The notes beneath the pieces are model-generated. The model was not told the DNA's origin. It was given only the letters and a program-made list of their open reading frames with translations, and did no database searches. This document shows, piece after piece, positions 1-7,075 of a stretch of 48,164 bases of DNA. A program made the position numbers and the translations under genes. Source of the stretch: Thermoleophilia bacterium (GTDB taxonomy: Bacteria > Actinomycetota > Thermoleophilia > Gaiellales > SKUG01); the NCBI GenBank assembly GCA_025964435.1, contig JAOPYV010000164.1, positions 1 through 48,164 of the forward strand, in the 5' to 3' direction. Numbering within the stretch: the stretch's first letter is position 1; every line of letters begins with the position of its first letter.

Positions 1-1035
1 GAGGATCACCTCGACGCGCGCGGCGCGCCGCCGGACGTCGTGCTGTAGCGCCGTGGCCCGCGCCATCAGGTTAGGCACTGTCAGTGCCGCCGCCTCGCGG
101 AGCCCGCGCTCGTTGTCGTCCACGTCGAGCGGATCGACGAGGATGCCGGCACCGGGGCGCACGAACTCCGGCGGACCACCGACGTTGGTCGCGACGACCG
201 ATCGCTCGCAGCCCATCGCCTCCACCAGGACCTGACCGAATGGCTCGACCAGGCTCGGCAGGCAGAGCACGTCGCAGGCGCGCATCCACGTCACGACGTC
301 GTCGTGCTGCGCGCGCCCGACCAGCCGCACGCCCTCGGCGCCCTGCAGCAGCTCTCGCAGCGGACCATCACCGACGACGGTCAGGGAACCCGAGCCGAGC
401 CGACCGAAGGCCTCGGCCAACGCGACGACGTTCTTGCGCACGTCGAGCGTGCCGACGAACAGGAACGCAGGGCCGGGAACGTCCCCGGGCCAGCGATCGC
501 CGAGCCGTCGGCGCGCATCGGCGTGCAGCCCCGGCGTGAACTTGGTCTCGACGTCCACCCCGGCATCGAGCACTTCGACCCGGTCGGCGAGCTGCGGCAG
601 CCGCGCGACGAGGTCGTCGGCGAGGAAGCGCGAGACGGCGATCACGCGATCGGCGCGGCGCACGACGAGCCGCATCAGCCGATGCACGAGCCCGCGCGAG
701 GCGATGTTGCGCACGTCACGCCCGTGCGCCACGACGACCAGGCCGGTGCGCGGCAGCAGCAGGCACGCAAGTGCCGCGAGCGCGCCCGCGGGCGCAAGGA
801 AGTGCGCGTAGACGACCTGCGGTCGGCGCAGCAGGATCGACAGCACCACACGGAGCGCGAAGCCGAGGTGCTTGCGGACGCCCCCGCCGCGTCGCGTCAC
901 CGCCACGACGCGGACACGGTGCCCGCGTACGCGCAGCGCCTGTTCCTGGCCCTGGACGAAGATCCCGAGGTCCGGGTCACGGGGGCCCGGGTACATCTGC
1001 GAGACGATGAGGATGTCGAGTGGCGCGGTCGGCAT
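1..1035 (-). CDS. GT4-family glycosyltransferase, C-terminus cut by the window edge
   Basis: This gene is absent from the ORF track because it runs off the window. Reading the minus strand from the ATG at 1035 gives 345 open codons. The N-terminal Rossmann half begins with ILIVSQMYPGPRDPD and continues with VVVAHGRDVRNIAS. The donor-binding half has FLFVGTLDVRKN and the GT4 EX7E motif in EPFGQVLVEAMG, followed by ATNVGGPPEFV. Family members use nucleotide-activated sugars to build cell-surface glycans or glycolipids at the cytoplasmic face of the membrane; the acceptor here is unknown. Typical length is about 370-420 residues, so only the tail is missing. The start lies 21 nt after the protease stop, so it is probably the third gene of the cyclase-protease operon. 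No clear Shine-Dalgarno sequence precedes the ATG. Confidence 0.85.
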   Translation of the reverse strand, partial: MPTAPLDILIVSQMYPGPRDPDLGIFVQGQEQALRVRGHRVRVVAVTRRGGGVRKHLGFALRVVLSILLRRPQVVYAHFLAPAGALAALACLLLPRTGLVVVAHGRDVRNIASRGLVHRLMRLVVRRADRVIAVSRFLADDLVARLPQLADRVEVLDAGVDVETKFTPGLHADARRRLGDRWPGDVPGPAFLFVGTLDVRKNVVALAEAFGRLGSGSLTVVGDGPLRELLQGAEGVRLVGRAQHDDVVTWMRACDVLCLPSLVEPFGQVLVEAMGCERSVVATNVGGPPEFVRPGAGILVDPLDVDDNERGLREAAALTVPNLMARATALQHDVRRRAARVEVIL

Positions 1036-1056
1036 GGCGTGCTACGAGCGTACCAG

Positions 1057-2217
1057 TCAGCGTGAGCGATGCCACTGCGGGCAGCCACCCGGAACATGCT
1101 CGTACCACTGCTCGAGGCGCGCGCTCGCCGTCAGCGCGGCGGTCACCAACCGGCTCGGCACGACGATGCCGCCCGTGTTGGAGCGGAACGGGACTCGCGC
1201 GCGCACGAGGCCATGGAAGCCCCAGCCGGTCACGAGGTTGGCGTCGTTGGTCGCCATGACCGGTCCGCCGGAGTAGCCGGTGTCGACGGCTCCCACCAAC
1301 GTCTGGACGCTGCGGTCGGAGATCCGCTCGGCGAAGCCGTCCGGCTGCTCACGGTCGATCGTTCCTTCCTCCATCGTCACCATCACGGGCGTCTGCTGGA
1401 TGCTGCCGTTGCTGCTCGTGCTCGCGACGCCGAAGGCGTACGCCCAGGTCGGCGCGGCGCCGGCGGGCGCGTGGATCGGCAGCGGTGCAAGGTCGAGCCC
1501 CGGCACCTTGAGCACGGCGATGTCATCGTCGACGTCGAGGTAGCGCACCATGGCGCCGAGGCGTGCACCGCCCGCCGCCGCGACGAGCACGCGAGTCTCG
1601 GGGGACTCCACGACATGCGCTGCCGTCACCACCGTCTCGTTCCCGAGCACGACCCCCGTGGCAACCGTCTGCGCGCCGCCACAGCGTTCGACGTAGATGC
1701 GCACGACGTGGCGCGTCAGCGCGCCCTGGGTCTGCCCGAAGATGTTGCCCGGGCCCGCAGTCATCCAGCGGTTCCACTGCGCGATGTCGACACGTCGCAT
1801 CGACGCCGACAGGCGCTCGATCCCCGCGGTCGTGGCGGCGTCGTCCTCGATCGGCAGCGTCTGGGCCCGCGTCGTGGTGCCGGCGAAGGGGTCGTCCGCC
1901 AACGTGATCGTGCCATCCGCATTCAGCGGCGGCGGCTTGATCTCGCGCACCGTGCGCTTCGCGGCCTTCCTCGTCTTCAGCGCCTGCGCCGCCGCAACCT
2001 TGGCGGAGGGCGTCTCGGCAGGCTCGTTGGTGAAGCGCCCCTGCGCGTCCACTGGCCGACCCTTGAGCACGAGCGTCGAGTCCGCTGCGGCCCCATCCTC
2101 GGCGTTGGACGCGTCGGCGGCGTCGGTCTTCGTCTCCGCCGGCGCCTCGCCGCCGCAGGCAGTGACCAGCAGTGCAAGGAGGAGCAGCATTGCTATTCGG
2201 ACGGCGACGACACGCAT
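1057..2217 (-). CDS. lipoprotein-anchored trypsin-like serine protease
   Basis: The 386-residue product starts with a lipoprotein signal ending in LLVTAC (Cys21). A low-complexity acidic, Ala-rich stretch follows, and the trypsin-like domain begins around residue 165. The triad is visible: His201 in TAAHVV, Asp232 in DDIAVLKVPG and Ser316 in TGYSGGPVM. The DDIAVLKVPGLDLAPLPI stretch resembles the MarP/HtrA-like actinobacterial periplasmic proteases, but there is no PDZ domain and no N-terminal multi-pass region. It should act outside the cytoplasmic membrane. Its ATG overlaps the cyclase stop (TGATG), so its translation is likely coupled to the cyclase. The substrate is unknown. It could sense envelope stress as MarP does, but that is inference from sequence flavour only. 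Confidence 0.87.
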   Translation of the reverse strand: MRVVAVRIAMLLLLALLVTACGGEAPAETKTDAADASNAEDGAAADSTLVLKGRPVDAQGRFTNEPAETPSAKVAAAQALKTRKAAKRTVREIKPPPLNADGTITLADDPFAGTTTRAQTLPIEDDAATTAGIERLSASMRRVDIAQWNRWMTAGPGNIFGQTQGALTRHVVRIYVERCGGAQTVATGVVLGNETVVTAAHVVESPETRVLVAAAGGARLGAMVRYLDVDDDIAVLKVPGLDLAPLPIHAPAGAAPTWAYAFGVASTSSNGSIQQTPVMVTMEEGTIDREQPDGFAERISDRSVQTLVGAVDTGYSGGPVMATNDANLVTGWGFHGLVRARVPFRSNTGGIVVPSRLVTAALTASARLEQWYEHVPGGCPQWHRSR

Positions 2218-3692
2218 CAGGCGACGTTCGAATCGTCGAGGTCGTCCAGGTCCTCGAGCTCGGAGATCTCGGGCTGGTCCGGCTGCAGCGCCCAGACCTC
2301 GACGGCACGCGCCTTGCCCTTCATCGTCACGTCGCCGATGCGGAGCGCTCGCTCACGCAGCTCGTCACTGAGCAGGTTGATCGTCACGCTCGACGCCAGC
2401 AGCACCGCGCCGATCTCCTTCGTCGATGCCTCGAGCCGCGCCGCCGTGTTCACGGTGTCCCCGATCGCGGTGTAGTCGAGCCGTCGCTCGTGGCCGACGT
2501 TGCCGACGACCGCCGTGCCGGAGTGGACGCCGACGCCGATCGCGAATGGCTCCTGTCCCTCATGCACGCGGCGCTGGTTCACGTGCTCGAGACGACGCAA
2601 CATGTCGAGCGCAGCCAGGCAGGCCCGCTCGGCGTGGTCCTCCACCGGCACGGGTGCCCCCCAGAACGCCATGAGGCCATCACCGGTGAACTTGTCGAGC
2701 GTCCCCTCGGTGCCCATCACGGCGTTCGACAGCTCCGTCAGCAGCACGTTGAGCTCGGAGATGACCTCCGTCGCGCCCTTGTCCTCGGACCAGCTCGTGA
2801 AGCCGCGGATATCGCAGAACAGCACCGACACGTCGCGCTGCTCGCCACCCAGCTCGACCGCCTGCATCGTCTCGAGGTTGTCGTCGACGATGCCCTCCGG
2901 CACGTAGCGCGAGAAGGTGTCCTTGAGCCGCTGGCCGCGTCGCTTCTCCAGCTGCTGGCTGTTCGCCACCCACAGCGCGCCGTACATGCCGAGCAGGAGC
3001 ACCGGCAGCAGCAGGGCGAAGGCGAGCGGCTGGTGGATGTACGGGGTCAGCACCGAGACCACGAAGGTCGGCAGCATCACGTTCGCGGCGATCGGCGCCC
3101 AGCCGGCCAGCATCTGGCGCGCCGACCCGGGCTCCTCCGCGTCGAGCTCGATCGCCACGACGACGTCGAACATCGCCTCCAGGGCGAGGGCGACGACGAA
3201 GGCCTGCACCAGCAGCACCGGGCCCAGCCCATTGTCGCGGGCACCCATCCACTCAGCCAACATGCCGGCGATGCCCATCGAGAGCCCCGCAGCGAGCGGC
3301 GCCTGGATCCGCCAGAACCAGCCCGCAGCGCCCGGCAGCGTCGGCTGGCCGATGAGCGCGACGGCGACACAGGCGATGCCGACGAGCACGGCGAGTGAAG
3401 GCTCGAGCAGCACGGCGACGAGCACCAGCGGGATGCTGTCGAGCGAGATGAACGTCTCGCCGTGCCCCATGCGGAGCGGGAATCGAGCAACGACCATCGC
3501 CGCGCCGGTGAGCAGGATGAGCAGCATGATCCGGGTCAGGCCGAGATTCACGGAGGTCACGTCAGATATCGCCCATGCGGCAGCGGCCAGCCCCATGGCC
3601 GCGAGTACCGCGGCGATGGCGTAGAGGCTACGTTGTGAAGCAGTGAGTGACAGAGGAGTGGCCCGTTCGAGGATCGGTCGGAGCATCGTCAA
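2217..3692 (-). CDS. membrane-bound class III (IIIb-type) adenylate cyclase
   Basis: The 491-residue product has about six hydrophobic segments in residues 15-215 and a cytosolic class III nucleotide cyclase domain from about residue 260. Metal-binding Asp residues are in VLFCDIRGFTS and FTGDGLMAFWG. The substrate-selecting Lys is in LDKFTGDG, and the partner position, just before GDTVN, reads YTAIGD. This gives the Lys/Thr pair typical of class IIIb enzymes using ATP. The transition-state Asn and Arg are in NTAARLE. It should make cAMP. The N-terminal module resembles no named sensor domain that I recognise. It is the first gene of an apparent operon with the protease (TGATG overlap) and the glycosyltransferase. 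M3 is an alternative start. The 5' region 3693-3857 is the likely shared promoter region with the divergent small gene. Confidence 0.9.
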   Translation of the reverse strand: MTMLRPILERATPLSLTASQRSLYAIAAVLAAMGLAAAAWAISDVTSVNLGLTRIMLLILLTGAAMVVARFPLRMGHGETFISLDSIPLVLVAVLLEPSLAVLVGIACVAVALIGQPTLPGAAGWFWRIQAPLAAGLSMGIAGMLAEWMGARDNGLGPVLLVQAFVVALALEAMFDVVVAIELDAEEPGSARQMLAGWAPIAANVMLPTFVVSVLTPYIHQPLAFALLLPVLLLGMYGALWVANSQQLEKRRGQRLKDTFSRYVPEGIVDDNLETMQAVELGGEQRDVSVLFCDIRGFTSWSEDKGATEVISELNVLLTELSNAVMGTEGTLDKFTGDGLMAFWGAPVPVEDHAERACLAALDMLRRLEHVNQRRVHEGQEPFAIGVGVHSGTAVVGNVGHERRLDYTAIGDTVNTAARLEASTKEIGAVLLASSVTINLLSDELRERALRIGDVTMKGKARAVEVWALQPDQPEISELEDLDDLDDSNVA

Positions 3693-3890
3693 ACGCGCGC
3701 GCTTCGCGCGGAATGGGACATCCGGAGGATCGCATCGGCGGAAAGCGCGACACCTGAAGCTGCCTTATCGTGTTCACGGTTCATCAACGGGTGTAAGCAA
3801 GTTGTAAGGCATGCTCGAGATTGCTCAAGAAAGACCCCCATTCCACCGATAGGGACCGTGGGGAAGTTCGGGAAACAAGGGTGGGGAATC

Positions 3891-4127
3891 ATGAAAAAGA
3901 TGCGAAAGATCATTGCCGTCGGTTGTTGCGGCCTCGTGCTCGGCGGAATCGCCAGCGTCTTCGTCGCCAGTCCTGCCACAGCGCGGATCTACGCCCGCTG
4001 CGACCAGCAGGTCGACATCATGGAAGCCGATGCCGCCAAGCAGTTCAAGCGTGGCAAGCTGACGCAGGCACAGTACGACTCGGTCATGGCATCGCTTGCC
4101 GCGCACCGTGTCGCTTGGGGCTGCTAG
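3891..4127 (+). CDS. small secreted protein of unknown function
   Basis: The ORF track opens at 3858, but the better start is the ATG at 3891, which follows GGGTGGGG closely and gives a 78-residue protein. It starts with a canonical signal peptide (MKKMRKI, then a hydrophobic core, then an ATAR cleavage region). The short mature part has charged, helix-prone sequence (EADAAKQFKRGKLTQAQYDS) and two Cys, one at the very C-terminus. I recognise no family. It stands alone on the plus strand, divergent from the cyclase operon, and is followed by a strong hairpin. The upstream 30 nt carry two copies of GTGGGGAA, the second overlapping the ribosome-binding site. Confidence 0.68.
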   Translation: MKKMRKIIAVGCCGLVLGGIASVFVASPATARIYARCDQQVDIMEADAAKQFKRGKLTQAQYDSVMASLAAHRVAWGC

Positions 4128-4167
4128 CCAACCGCTCCCGGTGAAGCCGGGACTACGGAACTATCAT

Positions 4168-4202
4168 CGAGGGCCGATATGCACTGCGCATGTCGGCCCT
4201 CG
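4168..4202 (+). terminator. 15-bp stem hairpin between two plus-strand genes
   Basis: The arms CGAGGGCCGATATGC (4168-4182) and GCATGTCGGCCCTCG (4188-4202) pair over 15 positions with one G-U and a 5-nt loop. There is no U-tract, as is common in high-GC actinobacteria. It lies 41 nt after the small secreted gene and 16 nt before the start of the next gene. A TATCAT box directly precedes it (4162-4167), so it may instead be a 5'-UTR element of the downstream gene. Confidence 0.6.
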
Positions 4203-4217
4203 ACGACTCTCGGGACC

Positions 4218-5309
4218 ATGAAGCGCACCTCGACACAGATCATCCTCGGCATCCTCCTGCTCGCCGCGTGCGTGGCCGGCGGCTTCCTGGCGACCAACGC
4301 GTTCCAGAAGACCGTGCCGATCGTGCCCGGCCTCCAAGGCTGCTGGCGCCTCGACGGGAGCGCGCGACAGGTCGCGTGCCTCTCCGAGGAGTTCCGCTCC
4401 GGCGCCGAGGAGTCTGCAGGGGATACGACGGGCCGCGAGCGTGACACGGCGGTCATCGCGTACGTGCGCCGCGCCGAGAAGCTCGCCGCGGGCGACAGCC
4501 GGCTCGCCGGCACGTGCCACCCGGCGATGCACCAGCTCGGTCGTGACGAGGGCTCGCGTGCCGCCGCCGAGGAGCGCGTCCCGACCTACCCCGGAGGATC
4601 CACGCAGCTGTGCACTGCCGGCTACACCCACGGACTGTCGGAGGGCTATCTCGAGGACACGCCCGACGCTGACGTCGCAGCCGTCTTCCCCAAGCTCTGC
4701 CACGAGACCGCCTCACGCGGCGGCTGCGCCCACGGCATCGGGCATGCGCTGCTGCGCGCCCAGCCGGGCGGCTCGGTCGACTCCAGCACCGCTGCACTGG
4801 ATCGCTGCGGCGCGCTGCCGGATGCGTGGCCGTCCGACTGCCTCGACGGCGTCTACATGGAGCTCGCGATGCGGACGCGGCCCGAGCCGGTTCCCGTCGC
4901 CGACTACGCGAAGGTCTGTGGCGCCGCGGCCGACGTCGACCGCGAGCTGTCGTGCTGGGGCTACCTCGGCCTGAGCCTGACCTCCAACGACGTCGCGACC
5001 GAGGATGTCCCGGGCTGGTGTGCCAAGGCGTCAGTGCCAGGGCAGTTCCCCTGCATCGAGGGCTATGGCCGCGACATCGGCGCGAAGGAGGTCAGCCGCT
5101 GCGGCGAGCGCGGCATCGGTCGCGCCGCGCTCCAGCAGCGCTGCATCGATGGCGCTATCGGCCTGCAGGTCGGCAGCGGCCACGTCAGCGATGACGAGGC
5201 GTCCTCGGCATGCGACGACCTCGACGCCGCGGCGCTCGTGAAGTACTGCCGAAGCGCGGTCGAGCGCTATGCAGCGGGACGAGCAGGTACGGCCAGCGCC
5301 GTGGCCTGA
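4218..5309 (+). CDS. membrane-anchored Cys/His-rich repeat protein, unknown function
   Basis: I chose the ATG at 4218 over the track start at 4179 because it puts the hydrophobic segment at the N-terminus and clears the upstream hairpin; the product is 363 residues. Residues 8-28 form an uncleaved anchor or signal, and the rest is extracytoplasmic. The ectodomain repeats a loose CxxGxxxG pattern: CTAGYTHG, CAHGIGHA, CLDGVYME, CWGYLGLS, CIEGYGRD and CIDGAIGL, preceded by CHPAMHQLG. At least 16 Cys are present, plus His residues in the first three units. It is not a c-type cytochrome (no CxxCH). I recognise no named family. Disulfide-linked helical repeats, or metal or ligand binding through the Cys/His units, are both possible. 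Confidence 0.8.
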   Translation: MKRTSTQIILGILLLAACVAGGFLATNAFQKTVPIVPGLQGCWRLDGSARQVACLSEEFRSGAEESAGDTTGRERDTAVIAYVRRAEKLAAGDSRLAGTCHPAMHQLGRDEGSRAAAEERVPTYPGGSTQLCTAGYTHGLSEGYLEDTPDADVAAVFPKLCHETASRGGCAHGIGHALLRAQPGGSVDSSTAALDRCGALPDAWPSDCLDGVYMELAMRTRPEPVPVADYAKVCGAAADVDRELSCWGYLGLSLTSNDVATEDVPGWCAKASVPGQFPCIEGYGRDIGAKEVSRCGERGIGRAALQQRCIDGAIGLQVGSGHVSDDEASSACDDLDAAALVKYCRSAVERYAAGRAGTASAVA

Positions 5310-5395
5310 CGCTGCCGGTGCGTCGACGGCCGCAGCACCCGGCACGGGTGCGCCGCCGAGATGCTGGTGATACAGCTCCCAGCGAAGGAACGCAC

Positions 5396-5809
5396 ATGAG
5401 CGTTGCACCCGTCCCCGCAAGCCGCCCCACTCCACTGTCGAAGCCCGCAGCCGCGCCGGCGCTGCCGGCCGGTCCCGACTACTTCCCCACCGCGCCGACC
5501 GCGTGGCCGACCCCGGCGACCCCGGCGACCCCCGCGAGCGGTTCGGCGGCAGCAGGCCCGACGACCGGACTCAACTGGTTCGACAAACTCCAGGACCTGC
5601 GGACACCCACGGGTCCGGTCGGGAGCGCCGGGGTCGTCCCGGTCGGCATGACCGACCTGCTGACCAGCCTCGCTGGAATCGCGACGAACGCGAAGCCGCC
5701 GCGCAACTGGGGCCAGGACCGCATGCACGACGCGATCCCGTGGCCGACTCCCAAGGTTCCGGATCCGCCCGTCGACCCGATCGTCCAGCCGACGCCCAAG
5801 TACGTCTAG
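5396..5809 (+). CDS. Pro/Ala-rich 137-residue protein, unknown function
   Basis: The track ORF begins at 5210, but the ATG at 5396 has a good ribosome-binding site (GAAGGAA, 5 nt upstream), giving 137 residues. The first 60 residues are Pro/Ala/Thr-rich with no signal peptide (MSVAPVPASRPTP, then PTPATPATPASG). A short, more regular core follows (LNWFDKLQDLRTP and VGMTDLLTSLAGIATN), then a Pro-rich tail. I recognise no domain. The N-terminal composition resembles those of the subtilase and amylase in this window. It ends 21 nt from the convergent GH3 gene. Confidence 0.6.
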   Translation: MSVAPVPASRPTPLSKPAAAPALPAGPDYFPTAPTAWPTPATPATPASGSAAAGPTTGLNWFDKLQDLRTPTGPVGSAGVVPVGMTDLLTSLAGIATNAKPPRNWGQDRMHDAIPWPTPKVPDPPVDPIVQPTPKYV

Positions 5810-5830
5810 GTGGGCGACTGACATCCACGT

Positions 5831-7015
5831 TCAGGGCGCGACACGCGCCTTCAGTGCGAGCACGCGTCCGGCGGCCTCCCGGACGCGTTCTTCTTCCAGT
5901 CGCCCTTCCTTGACCGCGAGCAGGATCTGCTTGCGGCAGAGCGCGGCCGTCTCCATCGAACCGGTCAGCAACAGCAGGTCGATGCCGGCGGCGACGGCGA
6001 CCGGGCAGGCGCGCGGCACCGTGTCCCCCCACCCGTCACGGAAGCCCTTGGCGTTCATCGAGTCAGTCATCGCGACGCCCTCGAAGCCGAGCTCGGTGCG
6101 CAGCAGGTCGGTCACGACCTTCGGCTCGAGCGTCGCTGGCAGCTTCGAGCCGAGCCCGCGATAGATGCCGTGCGAGACCATGATCGCATCGACCTCGGCG
6201 GCGATCGCCGCGCGGAAGGGCGGCAGGTCGATCGCGCGCAGGTCGACTGCGGTGCGGTCGACGTAGGCGATGCCATTGTCACTGTTCTCGGTGCTCGCGC
6301 CGAAGCCGGGGAAGTGCTTCGCGGCGGCGGCCACCCCACCGGTTTCCATGCCGCGGGCGTAGGCCGCGACGAAGGGCGCGATCGCAGCGGCATCCTCGCC
6401 GAAGGCGCGTCCTGCCATCGTGCGATTGGGCGCGGCGGCGAGGTCCGCGACCGGGCCGAGGTTCATCGAGACGCCGTCGCCGACCAGCGCGGCCCCGACG
6501 TCGCGGCCGATCGATTCGACCTGCGCGATCGGCAGGCCGGACAGTGTCGGCTGCGTCTGCTCCGGCGGCGCGAAGGGCACGTTGCGGATCGAGCCGCCCT
6601 CCTGGTCGACTGACACGAGCACGCCTCCAGGCAGGCCGTAGCGCTCGGCCAGCGGCTTGCGCGCCGCCTGCATGCTTGCGGTCAGCGCGCGCAGCTGGGC
6701 GCGGTCGATGACGTTCGGGCCGAACAGGATCACGCCACCGAGGTGCAGGTCGCGGATCGCCTGCAGCTCCTCATCGGTCGCGGTCGCGCCCGCGAACTTC
6801 GTCATGACCAGCTCGCCGGCCAGCACGCCGATCGAGAGCTTCGCGAGCGGGTCCGCAGGCTCGGCGGGCGCGGCTTCCTCGGCTGACCGTGCGGGGGCGG
6901 CGGCCGGCGCTGCGGGCTTCGACTTCGGCTGCTCCTCCGAGCCGCATCCAGCGACGAGGAGGGCGACGACGAGGGTGGCGACGAGGGTGGCGAGGAGCGT
7001 AGAGGCGCGGGTCAT
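5831..7015 (-). CDS. GH3 (NagZ-like) family lipoprotein lacking the canonical catalytic dyad
   Basis: The 1010-residue track ORF is mostly read-through of the antisense of ettA. The real gene starts at the ATG at 7015 and gives 394 residues. A lipobox LLVAGC (Cys24) and an Ala/Pro/Glu linker lead to a single TIM-barrel GH3 domain with LHLGGVILFGPNV, VDQEGG, KHFPGFG (233-239), MVSHGIY and the nucleophile region GVAMTDSM (Asp318). True NagZ enzymes have KHFPGHGD followed by DSH, whose Asp-His dyad is the acid/base; here the aligned tripeptide is NSD (244-246). It may be an altered hydrolase, a phosphorylase-like enzyme or a non-catalytic glycan binder. A TATCCT box ends 8 nt before the ATG, suggesting a leaderless mRNA. 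Confidence 0.85.
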   Translation of the reverse strand: MTRASTLLATLVATLVVALLVAGCGSEEQPKSKPAAPAAAPARSAEEAAPAEPADPLAKLSIGVLAGELVMTKFAGATATDEELQAIRDLHLGGVILFGPNVIDRAQLRALTASMQAARKPLAERYGLPGGVLVSVDQEGGSIRNVPFAPPEQTQPTLSGLPIAQVESIGRDVGAALVGDGVSMNLGPVADLAAAPNRTMAGRAFGEDAAAIAPFVAAYARGMETGGVAAAAKHFPGFGASTENSDNGIAYVDRTAVDLRAIDLPPFRAAIAAEVDAIMVSHGIYRGLGSKLPATLEPKVVTDLLRTELGFEGVAMTDSMNAKGFRDGWGDTVPRACPVAVAAGIDLLLLTGSMETAALCRKQILLAVKEGRLEEERVREAAGRVLALKARVAP

Positions 7016-7023
7016 AGCGCAGG

Positions 7024-7033
7024 AGGATAGACT
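7024..7033. promoter_or_regulatory. overlapping divergent -10 elements between the GH3 gene and ettA
   Basis: AGGATAGACT reads TAGACT on the plus strand (7028-7033) toward ettA and TATCCT on the minus strand (7029-7024) toward the GH3 gene. The two hexamers share the central TA. Both match the actinobacterial TAnnnT pattern. No convincing -35 was found for either, so this is a motif-level call. Confidence 0.4.
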
Positions 7034-7075
7034 GGATGCTGCCCGTACCGCAGTTTTTTGAGGAGCCTTGCCACC

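Noticed and set aside
4218-5309. Multiheme cytochrome
   Set aside because: There is no CxxCH motif; the Cys are in CxxGxxxG-type units.
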